Below are positions 1 through 5,136 of a DNA stretch of 13,095 nt, piece by piece. The notes beneath the pieces are model-generated. The model was not told where the DNA came from, did not search any database, and worked only from the letters and a program-made list of their open reading frames with translations. This DNA is from Firmicutes bacterium UBA6648 (GTDB lineage: Bacteria > Bacillota > Clostridia > Peptostreptococcales > Anaerovoracaceae). The position numbers and the translations under genes were made by a program. Within the stretch, counting starts at the first letter, position 1. Each line of letters starts with the position of its first letter. The stretch spans positions 1 through 13,095 of the forward strand of contig DKLE01000009.1 in NCBI GenBank assembly GCA_002455605.1, read 5' to 3'.

Positions 1-100
1 TTTCACAAAAATATTTTTCAATATTGTATTTTTTTAAGTTCTCTCTTTGACGAGCATCATTTTGCTCTTGGGTACTAACTCTTATATATGCAACTCTCAT
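1..100 (-). CDS. Serine recombinase (resolvase/invertase family), N-terminal fragment cut by window edge
   Basis: Reading leftward from the ATG at 100-98 gives 33 residues beginning MRVAYIRVSTQEQNDARQRE, the classic N-terminus of the resolvase/invertase catalytic domain. Ser9 in the R-V-S-T motif is the expected nucleophile, and Arg7 is the usual conserved active-site partner. This family catalyses site-specific strand exchange through a 5'-phosphoserine link. The start is secured by AAGGAGGA (115-108, minus strand) with 7-nt spacing and by a good promoter just upstream. The gene continues beyond the left edge, so subtype (small resolvase/invertase versus large integrase) and completeness are unknown; the short N-terminus beginning at MRVAYIRVS favours the small type. 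It is divergent from the HTH-array gene. Confidence 0.88.
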   Translation of the reverse strand, partial: MRVAYIRVSTQEQNDARQRENLKKYNIEKYFCE

Positions 101-126
101 AGTATAATCCTCCTTCAAGTGGTCAC

Positions 127-155
127 ATGATAACCCATAGTGTAAATCACGTCAA
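127..155 (-). promoter_or_regulatory. Promoter of the serine recombinase gene
   Basis: On the minus strand, TTGACG (155-150) and TATCAT (132-127) are separated by exactly 17 bp, a near-consensus housekeeping sigma promoter. Transcription would start near 120, giving a leader of about 20 nt that contains the AAGGAGGA ribosome site. A TTTACA-ATA-TGTAAA palindrome (164-178) lies just upstream. Confidence 0.7.
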
Positions 156-163
156 GAGTTTTC

Positions 164-248
164 TTTACAATATGTAAATTAAAGTATAAATACAATTTTA
201 TTTTTACAACGTAAATATTGCAGTGTTGGGTATAATCTAAATTTACAA
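164..248. repeat. Three TTTACAA repeats at 39-bp spacing, two within palindromes (candidate operator array)
   Basis: TTTACAA occurs at 164-170, 203-209 and 242-248, so each copy starts exactly 39 bp after the previous one. Copy 1 is the left half of TTTACA-ATA-TGTAAA (164-178, perfect). Copy 2 is the left half of TTTAC-AAC-GTAAA (203-215, perfect). Copy 3 has no downstream partner. A further GTAAAT half-site sits at 142-147. Copy 2 overlaps the expected -35 region of the HTH-array gene and copy 3 its predicted start point, while copy 1 lies between the two divergent promoters. This is what an operator array for both promoters would look like, with the HTH-array protein as the obvious candidate ligand. 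The role is inferred; in A+T-rich DNA single copies could arise by chance. Confidence 0.55.
231..236 (+). promoter_or_regulatory. Candidate -10 element of the HTH-array gene
   Basis: A perfect TATAAT lies 78 bp before the start codon. The -35 position at 17-bp spacing (208-213) is poor and lies inside the second TTTAC palindrome, which would fit either a weak promoter or one controlled by a bound protein. Predicted start is near 243. Confidence 0.45.
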
Positions 249-314
249 ATGGGGTCTGGAAAAAAATCGAATTTTGTGCTAAAATTTTATAGACTTTATA
301 TTGGAGGGTTATAA

Positions 315-1079
315 ATGCGAAAATATACAGATGATGAAATAAATTTTCTAAAAGAAAATATGTATAAATTAAATTATGCTGAATTGGCAGAAAAATTAGG
401 ACGTAGTATTTTCGGTGTGAGATACAAAGTTATAAGCCTTAAAGACAGTGGAGCAAACATGAGTTACACAGAAGAAGAAAACCAATTTATCATTGACAAT
501 CAAGACAAATTAAGTATTTCTGAAATAGCTGAAAAACTTAATAGAACTGAAACTGCAATATATCTTCAAATAACAAAAATAGTACCAGATAGAGAACGTG
601 AACGCTATGCTTTAAGTGATGCAGAAAAAGACTTTATTATAAAAAATATTGATTCTATGAGTTTAACGGAAATTGCTTTCAAACTTAATAGAACTGTAAG
701 TACGATAAACCATTTCAAGCGTACTAAAAATTTGGTATCTAAAAAGGAAAAATTAGAAGAACGCAATAAATTTTTAAAAAAGCATTCAAAAGACTACACT
801 TCTGCTGAACTAGCTGAAAAATTTAATTGTGATACAAGTACTATTTATACTACTTGTAGACGTCTTGGAGTTTCATGCAAAGCAACACAAAATGTATTTA
901 CTGAAAAAGAAATAGAATTTTTAAAAACTCATGGGATTCAGTATGAACTAAAAGAACTAAGTGAAATTTTAAAGAAAGAAAAAAGTGCTATAATTCACTA
1001 CTGTAATCGACATGGTATAAAGTATGCAAAATTTGCAGATAGAATGAATGAACTTACAAGAGATATAGATGACGAATAA
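315..1079 (+). CDS. Protein of five tandem helix-turn-helix repeats, function unknown
   Basis: I do not recognise this 254-residue protein as a named family. It consists of five diverged copies of a roughly 47-residue unit, each with an aromatic/acidic start, an F-(L/I) helix, an (A/S)-E-(L/I)-A-E-K-(L/F) helix and a third, recognition-like helix. The phenylalanine of the first helix recurs at 11, 58, 107, 153 and 202, and the glutamate of the second at 23, 70, 119, 165 and 214 (spacing 46-49). Units cover about 4-45, 51-92, 100-141, 147-187 and 195-236, followed by a short acidic tail. The units resemble homeodomain-like HTHs, and nothing else (enzyme, membrane or signal segment) is present. 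DNA binding is a strong inference; the target is unknown, though the upstream TTTACAA array is a candidate. The start has GGAGGG (303-308) at 6-nt spacing, and a terminator follows the gene. Confidence 0.85.
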   Translation: MRKYTDDEINFLKENMYKLNYAELAEKLGRSIFGVRYKVISLKDSGANMSYTEEENQFIIDNQDKLSISEIAEKLNRTETAIYLQITKIVPDRERERYALSDAEKDFIIKNIDSMSLTEIAFKLNRTVSTINHFKRTKNLVSKKEKLEERNKFLKKHSKDYTSAELAEKFNCDTSTIYTTCRRLGVSCKATQNVFTEKEIEFLKTHGIQYELKELSEILKKEKSAIIHYCNRHGIKYAKFADRMNELTRDIDDE

Positions 1080-1092
1080 CAAACAGATAATT

Positions 1093-1125
1093 AAGAATCT
1101 CTCATATAGAGGGGTTCTTTTTTTT
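1093..1125 (+). terminator. Intrinsic terminator of the HTH-array gene
   Basis: AAGAATCTCT (1093-1102) pairs with AGGGGTTCTT (1110-1119), a 10-bp stem including two G-U pairs with a 7-nt loop, and a run of T through 1125. It isolates the HTH-array gene from the integrase gene. Confidence 0.85.
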
Positions 1126-1134
1126 ATAAAAAAC

Positions 1135-1143
1135 TGTTATAAT
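1135..1143 (+). promoter_or_regulatory. Extended -10 promoter of the integrase gene
   Basis: TGT-TATAAT matches the extended -10 consensus perfectly, and the -35 position (about 1115-1120) is only T-rich. The predicted start is near 1150, within the left arm of the inverted repeat that follows. Confidence 0.6.
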
Positions 1144-1145
1144 TT

Positions 1146-1181
1146 CTATGTACTGTAGAGTGAATTAATGCCAGTACATAG
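1146..1181. repeat. 10-bp perfect inverted repeat over the integrase transcription start
   Basis: CTATGTACTG (1146-1155) and CAGTACATAG (1172-1181) are perfect inverted copies separated by 16 nt, directly between the -10 element and the ribosome site (GGAAGGGG, 1181-1188). The position suits an operator; if transcription starts at or before 1146, the RNA could also fold and hide part of the ribosome site. The spacer contains ATTAATGCCA (1164-1173), which recurs downstream of the integrase at 2589-2598. Confidence 0.6.
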
Positions 1182-1195
1182 GAAGGGGTTGTGAA

Positions 1196-2506
1196 ATGGC
1201 TTTAAAGAAAACAAAATTTGCTACTGACGTAAAAGCAGCCAAAGAAAAGAAAAATATTGGTGGTGCAGGTGATGGTACATATTTTGATAAAAAGACTAAG
1301 ACTTGGGGTTTTAGAGCAGTAAGAGATGGAAAAGATATACGGCGTAAGGGGTTTTTAACAAAAACTGAAGCAAAAAAAGCACGTATAGACTTTTTAGCAG
1401 AAGTACAGAAAAAAGTAGAAGATGACCAAAAGCAACCTATAAATGAAGAAAATACAACTATAACTTTGAGAGAAATCTATGAACACTATAAAAAGTATGG
1501 GTCTATGGAAAAAAGAGAAGCCACGCTTACAAAGCAAGAGAGTATGTGGAAAAATCATATATCTTCTACTTTTGGAGATAGACCTATAGTAACTATAAGC
1601 AGTGGTGAACTTAAAAATTATTTGATTCAATTGTATTATCAGGGGTCTGAGTATAACAATTTTAAAGAATCCTATGCTTATGGATATGTCGAAGGTTTTT
1701 TGAAATTTTTCTATCTATTATGGGGTTATGCTCGACGTATGCAATGGATAAGCAGAGATACTTATTGTGTTATGTGTGAAGATAAAAGCACAAAGTTAGA
1801 TATGCCTGAAAAGACTAAAGAGGATGAAGATGAAGAAAAGATTGAGACCTACACCCAAGAAGAAGTAAAAAAGATGATGGAAAGGCTCAAAGATACAAAC
1901 CTTTATACTGCTCTCTTATGTGGGTACTACCTTGGTGTACGTATTAGTGAATGTTTTGGGTTGATGTGGTCTGACATAGACTGGTCTAAAAAGACCATCA
2001 CTATACAGCGTCAGATGCTTATGCAAAGTCCTCACCGAGTCTTATGCCCTTGTAAAACAACAACAGCAAAACGGGTCATAGATATACCTACTCCACTATA
2101 TATACACTTAAAAGAAAAGAAAAAGATAGTTGAAGAAAATAGACAGCATTATGGTACTTCTTACAGAGATACAGAGTGCGTAAAAGTACGTATGAAAAAG
2201 TGTCAAGATGATGACTTAATTGGTGGTGACTTTATAAACAGGCAGAAAAATGGTCAAATTTTAACACCGGACTCTGTGAAGTCATGGGGCGTAAAGATTG
2301 GCACTGAGTTGGGTATACATTTTAAGTACCACAATTTAAGGCATACTCATGCTTCTTTTTTAGCAGCAGTAAACTGCCCTATTCCAAAGTTAATGGAGCG
2401 TTTGGGTCATAAAAAGATTGAGACGACAAGTCGTTATTACCTTGGGTCTAATGAAATTGCAGATGAAAAACTAAAAGAGGGTTTAAAACTCTTAGAAATA
2501 CAATAG
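1196..2506 (+). CDS. int: Tyrosine recombinase / integrase of a mobile element
   Basis: The 436-residue protein has the usual three-part layout of element integrases: a basic N-terminus with an AP2-like arm-DNA-binding segment (about 25-70, with G-T-Y-F, W-G-F-R and a KTKTEA-type helix start), a core-binding domain (about 88-195) and a catalytic domain (about 215-420). Catalytic residues visible are Arg249 (G-V-R-I-S-E), probably Lys287 or Lys292 in the beta-hairpin, His379 and Arg382 in H-N-L-R-H-T-H, His405 in L-G-H, and the nucleophile Tyr414 (Tyr415 adjacent). Length is slightly above the usual 380-410, in part from a charged linker at 200-217. The set is complete, so the enzyme is probably active. 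GGAAGGGG precedes the ATG by 7 nt. It would insert and, with an excision factor not seen here, excise the element. Confidence 0.95.
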   Translation: MALKKTKFATDVKAAKEKKNIGGAGDGTYFDKKTKTWGFRAVRDGKDIRRKGFLTKTEAKKARIDFLAEVQKKVEDDQKQPINEENTTITLREIYEHYKKYGSMEKREATLTKQESMWKNHISSTFGDRPIVTISSGELKNYLIQLYYQGSEYNNFKESYAYGYVEGFLKFFYLLWGYARRMQWISRDTYCVMCEDKSTKLDMPEKTKEDEDEEKIETYTQEEVKKMMERLKDTNLYTALLCGYYLGVRISECFGLMWSDIDWSKKTITIQRQMLMQSPHRVLCPCKTTTAKRVIDIPTPLYIHLKEKKKIVEENRQHYGTSYRDTECVKVRMKKCQDDDLIGGDFINRQKNGQILTPDSVKSWGVKIGTELGIHFKYHNLRHTHASFLAAVNCPIPKLMERLGHKKIETTSRYYLGSNEIADEKLKEGLKLLEIQ

Positions 2507-2515
2507 AATCAATAG

Positions 2516-2559
2516 AAAGATAAAGGAACTGGCATTGTGATGCCAGTTCCTTTATCTTT
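2516..2559 (+). terminator. Intrinsic terminator of the integrase gene, 20-bp perfect stem
   Basis: Bases 2516-2535 and 2540-2559 are perfect inverted copies (20 bp) around a TGTG loop, ending in TTTATCTTTT. The stem is unusually long. On the other strand the tail is less T-rich, so it mainly serves the integrase transcript. Confidence 0.85.
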
Positions 2560-2580
2560 TGTATGTGCTAAGAATTCAAA

Positions 2581-2602
2581 AATGCCATATTAATGCCACA
2601 TT
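2581..2602. repeat. Tandem 11-bp direct repeat, candidate integrase arm-type sites
   Basis: AATGCCATATT (2581-2591) and AATGCCACATT (2592-2602) match at 10 of 11 positions and sit one helical turn apart, just beyond the integrase terminator. ATTAATGCCA (2589-2598) also occurs at 1164-1173 ahead of the integrase. Integrases with an AP2-like N-terminal domain commonly bind short direct repeats near the element ends, so this is a plausible arm-site pair; no core site could be defined. Confidence 0.5.
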
Positions 2603-2674
2603 GATATAATATTTGAGATTTACAGTAATAACAGCACAATTTATTATTAGTAATATTAAAATTGACAATAAGTA

Positions 2675-2719
2675 AAGAAAAACCCTTGACACTAGGTAAT
2701 AACCTAATATCAAGGGTTT
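2675..2719 (-). terminator. Intrinsic terminator of the rubrerythrin gene
   Basis: Read on the minus strand, AAACCCTTGA (2719-2710) pairs perfectly with TCAAGGGTTT (2689-2680), with an inner TAGGT/ACCTA stem (2706-2693). The T-rich tail TTTTTCTTT extends to about 2675. It lies 14 nt after the rubrerythrin stop codon. Confidence 0.85.
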
Positions 2720-2733
2720 AATTATGTTGTTAT

Positions 2734-3279
2734 TTAAGCATTAAAATATCTCTTCAAAAGTCCTTCAAATGCTTTCCCGTGTCTTGCTTCATCCTTAGCC
2801 ATTTCATGAACAGTATCGTGAATAGCATCCAGATTCTGCTGTTTAGCTAGGGTAGCAAGGGCTTTTTTGCCTGCACAAGCACCATTTTCTGCTTCAATTC
2901 TCATTTCAAGATTCTTCTTAGTGGAGTCTGTTACAACTTCGCCTAAAAGTTCTGCAAACTTTGCTGCATGCTCTGCTTCTTCCCAGGCAGCCTTTTCCCA
3001 GTATAAGCCGATTTCCGGATAACCTTCTCTATGAGCAACTCTGGCCATAGCCAAGTACATGCCAACTTCAGTACATTCACCCATGTAATTTGCTCTCAAT
3101 CCTTCGATAATCTCAGGATCCACGCCCTTTGCAACTCCTACTACATGCTGGTCAGCCCATTCTCTGGCACCTTCTTCAACCTTTATAAACTTATCTCCAC
3201 TAACCTTACATTGCGGACATTGTGCCGGAGCCTCCGCTCCTTCATGAGTATAACCGCAAACTGAACAAGTCCATTTCAT
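2734..3279 (-). CDS. Rubrerythrin with N-terminal rubredoxin domain (reverse rubrerythrin type)
   Basis: The 181-residue protein begins with a rubredoxin-like iron site (Cys5, Cys8, Cys21, Cys24) followed by a ferritin-like diiron domain, the reverse of classical rubrerythrin. Likely diiron ligands are in Y-M-G-E-C-T-E (Glu68), E-E-A-E-H (Glu101, His104), the I-E-A-E-N helix (around Glu129) and M-A-K-D-E-A-R-H (Glu164, His167). Such proteins reduce hydrogen peroxide in the cytoplasm of anaerobes, taking electrons from NADH through flavoprotein or rubredoxin carriers. The start chosen is the ATG at 3279-3277, because GGAGGA lies 7-8 nt upstream of it. An in-frame ATG five codons earlier (3294) overlaps that ribosome site and is unlikely to be used. 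Transcribed alone, divergent from the binding-protein gene. Confidence 0.95.
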   Translation of the reverse strand: MKWTCSVCGYTHEGAEAPAQCPQCKVSGDKFIKVEEGAREWADQHVVGVAKGVDPEIIEGLRANYMGECTEVGMYLAMARVAHREGYPEIGLYWEKAAWEEAEHAAKFAELLGEVVTDSTKKNLEMRIEAENGACAGKKALATLAKQQNLDAIHDTVHEMAKDEARHGKAFEGLLKRYFNA

Positions 3280-3367
3280 AATACTTTCCTCCATTTTCTT
3301 TAAGCTTTGATATTTGTGCGCACTCTTCAGCCATTTCAGACTATGAAAGTAACGCGTTGTTTAATTC

Positions 3368-3396
3368 ATTATACTTTATTTATACCTGCAAATTAA
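3368..3396 (-). promoter_or_regulatory. Candidate promoter of the rubrerythrin gene
   Basis: TATAAT on the minus strand (3373-3368) with a weak TTAATT 17 bp upstream (3396-3391). An overlapping alternative is TTGTTT (3408-3403) with TATAAA (3384-3379), spacing 18. Either gives a leader of 80-90 nt containing two 8-bp palindromes, AACGCGTT (3351-3358) and GTGCGCAC (3316-3323). I could not recognise a PerR or other known box. Confidence 0.4.
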
Positions 3397-3453
3397 TACC
3401 TTAAACAAATAATTTGAAAAAATTTTTAAAATTATCAGGATGGTTCAAACAGC

Positions 3454-3482
3454 TTGAAAAAATGCGCAAAATTTGATATTAT
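3454..3482 (+). promoter_or_regulatory. Promoter of the substrate-binding lipoprotein gene
   Basis: TTGAAA (3454-3459) and TATTAT (3477-3482) are separated by 17 bp. The predicted start is near 3489, just before a small ATTACT-GAA-AGTAAT inverted repeat (3494-3508) that could be an operator or a leader hairpin. Confidence 0.65.
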
Positions 3483-3538
3483 AGGAATGTTATATTACTG
3501 AAAGTAATGTTGCAAGGGTTAAACAAGGGAGAAAAGAA

Positions 3539-4810
3539 ATGACTAAGAGTTTTAATACGATACGACAGAAACAATATAGGTATAAAAGGGGAAAAAAGCT
3601 TGCAGTTCTTGCGACGGTAATGCTATTGATTTTCAATTTGACGGGGTGTGCCACTTTTGATAATTTTAAAAGTACTTTTATAGATGATAAACAAGAGCCG
3701 GAGGCTACGGTAAGAATAGGCGTTTTTGAACCCTTAAGCGGAAAAGATAAAGAAATGGGAGCGATGGAAATAAGGGGTATTGAGCTGGCTTATGAGATGT
3801 TTCCCAAAGCCTTGGGGAAAGATGTGGAATTGGTATACGCTGATAACAAATCCGATATGTACGTAGCAGAGAGTGTTGCTCATGAGCTGGTAAGCAAAAG
3901 GGTTTCCGTGGTTCTCGGAAGTTATGGAAGTGCCAACTCATTGGTTGCAGTTAAAATCTTTGAAGAAGCTAAATTGCCGGCTATCGCAATTACCAATACA
4001 AACCCTTTAGTAACCAGCTATAATCCTTATTATTTCAGAGTGTGTCTGCTAGATTCCTTTCAGGGAGTTGCACTGGCTAAATATGCGGTAGAGTCCTTGA
4101 ACGCTTCGACGGCAGCTATTATGCGGCCGGAGAATGATGACTATGCCATAGCGGTTGCACAGACCTTCTCCGATAAATTTATACAAATGACGGGGAATGC
4201 CAACGCAATAGCCGTGTCTTGCGATTATGAATCAGAGAAGAAAAAGGATTTTACGGAGGACTTGAATAAAATAAAAGAATCAGGGGCACAAGTGGTCTTT
4301 TTACCTGTAAAACTGGAGGATGCGGCAAAGATTTTAAAAGAAGCAAAAAAGCTGGGGGTGAATGCACTCTTTTTAGGAACGGATCAGTGGGATTCTACAA
4401 AGCTGGTAGAACTGGCCGGAGCAGGTGCAGCGGAGAATGTTTCCTTTTCAACGGTATTTGATCCCAATACGGATACCACCATTATGTCTGACAGCTTTAT
4501 AAAAGCCTATAAGGCAAAATATGGACAGGACGCGGTTCCGGATAGTGCGGCTGCACTTGGTTTTGATGCTTATATGATAGCCATTGATTCCCTGAATAAA
4601 ACAGGGACAGCCCTGGACGGAGAGGCTCTTAGGGCTACCATTGCCAATACCAGAGAGTTTCCGGGATCTTCAGGAACCATTACCCTTGACATCAACGGAG
4701 ATCCTATCAAATCGGTGGTGGTAAAGAAGATTGTAGGGGGACAGGCAGTTTCCGCTTATACGATGGAACCGGCTATTGTGAATATATCTGAAATATCCTT
4801 ACAGCAATAA
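3539..4810 (+). CDS. Branched-chain-amino-acid-type ABC substrate-binding lipoprotein (orphan)
   Basis: The 423-residue protein has a long basic N-terminus (1-20), a hydrophobic segment (about 21-33) and a lipobox L-T-G-C with Cys37 as the lipidated residue, so it should be anchored outside the membrane. From about residue 58 it reads as a type-1 periplasmic-binding fold of the LivJ/LivK family: V-R-I-G-V-F-E-P-L-S-G, then R-G-I-E-L-A-Y, a V-V-L-G-S-Y-G-S ligand-loop region and Y-F-R-V near 160. The ligand cannot be told from sequence; the family binds leucine/isoleucine/valine, other amino acids, amides or aromatic compounds. No permease or ATPase genes accompany it: the next gene is nifU-like and the previous one is divergent. 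It would have to serve a transporter encoded elsewhere or act as a sensor. AGGGAG (3527-3532) precedes the ATG by 6 nt. No clear terminator follows. Confidence 0.9.
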   Translation: MTKSFNTIRQKQYRYKRGKKLAVLATVMLLIFNLTGCATFDNFKSTFIDDKQEPEATVRIGVFEPLSGKDKEMGAMEIRGIELAYEMFPKALGKDVELVYADNKSDMYVAESVAHELVSKRVSVVLGSYGSANSLVAVKIFEEAKLPAIAITNTNPLVTSYNPYYFRVCLLDSFQGVALAKYAVESLNASTAAIMRPENDDYAIAVAQTFSDKFIQMTGNANAIAVSCDYESEKKKDFTEDLNKIKESGAQVVFLPVKLEDAAKILKEAKKLGVNALFLGTDQWDSTKLVELAGAGAAENVSFSTVFDPNTDTTIMSDSFIKAYKAKYGQDAVPDSAAALGFDAYMIAIDSLNKTGTALDGEALRATIANTREFPGSSGTITLDINGDPIKSVVVKKIVGGQAVSAYTMEPAIVNISEISLQQ

Positions 4811-4845
4811 AGTTTTCTGGGAAAAGAATCTAAAAATATTTACTG

Positions 4846-4872
4846 TTGAAAACATCAGTTTTGTGGTAGAAT
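4846..4872 (+). promoter_or_regulatory. Candidate promoter of the nifU-like gene
   Basis: TTGAAA (4846-4851) lies 15 bp before TGG-TAGAAT (extended -10, hexamer 4867-4872). The spacer is shorter than ideal but the extended -10 compensates. The spacer includes AAAAC-ATCA-GTTTT, which may be chance. Confidence 0.4.
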
Positions 4873-4901
4873 AATAAAAAGTAGAAAAAAGGAGAATTAC
4901 C

Positions 4902-5126
4902 ATGGAAGAAAGAATAAAAGAAGCTTTAGAAAATATTAGGCCTTTTCTGCAAAGAGACGGAGGAGACATAGAATTTGTTGAACTGACACCTGAAAATATT
5001 GTAAAGGTTCGATTACAGGGACATTGCGCGGGCTGCCCGGGTGCAACTATGACCCTGAAAGCAGTTGTTGAAAGACTTTTAAAAGAATCATACCCTGAGA
5101 TTGCAGGAGTAGAGAACGTACAGTAA
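4902..5126 (+). CDS. NifU-like Fe-S scaffold/carrier protein
   Basis: A 74-residue protein consisting solely of the NifU C-terminal domain. It has the conserved R-D-G-G-D-I-E-F motif (18-25) and the cluster-binding pair Cys42-x-x-Cys45 in G-H-C-A-G-C-P-G-A, followed by the usual M-T-L-K helix. Such stand-alone domains assemble or carry iron-sulfur clusters to target proteins in the cytoplasm. Length is typical for the stand-alone form. AAGGAG (4889-4894) is spaced 7 nt from the ATG. It is first of a likely transcript with the capA-like gene 10 nt downstream; no functional link between the two is apparent. Confidence 0.93.
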   Translation: MEERIKEALENIRPFLQRDGGDIEFVELTPENIVKVRLQGHCAGCPGATMTLKAVVERLLKESYPEIAGVENVQ

Positions 5127-5136
5127 GGAAATAATT

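Larger units (their letters stand above)
1..2610. mobile_element. Right part of an integrated element carrying two recombinases
   Basis: This A+T-rich stretch contains a serine recombinase fragment, an HTH-array regulator-like gene and a tyrosine integrase with probable arm-type repeats behind it. A housekeeping rubrerythrin gene with its own terminator follows. Base and codon use (AAA, TTA, ATA, AGA prominent) differ visibly from the genes after 2.7 kb. An integrase at one edge followed by short repeats is the usual arrangement at an end of integrative elements and prophages. The left end lies outside the window, so the att core repeats cannot be paired and the right boundary (somewhere about 2560-2680) is an estimate. 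No structural phage or conjugation genes are visible, so the element class is unknown. Confidence 0.7.

Noticed and set aside
2619..2628. TTTACAGTAA downstream of the integrase as a further copy of the TTTACAA operator
   Set aside because: It breaks the TTTACAA consensus after six bases and has a different half-site spacing; a chance match in A+T-rich DNA is as likely.
3301..3400. PerR-type operator in the rubrerythrin leader
   Set aside because: The region is A+T-rich with two 8-bp palindromes, but none matches the PerR box pattern well enough to claim.
4811..4830. TTTTC-TGG-GAAAA repeat after the binding-protein gene as a terminator
   Set aside because: Stem too weak and no T tract follows.
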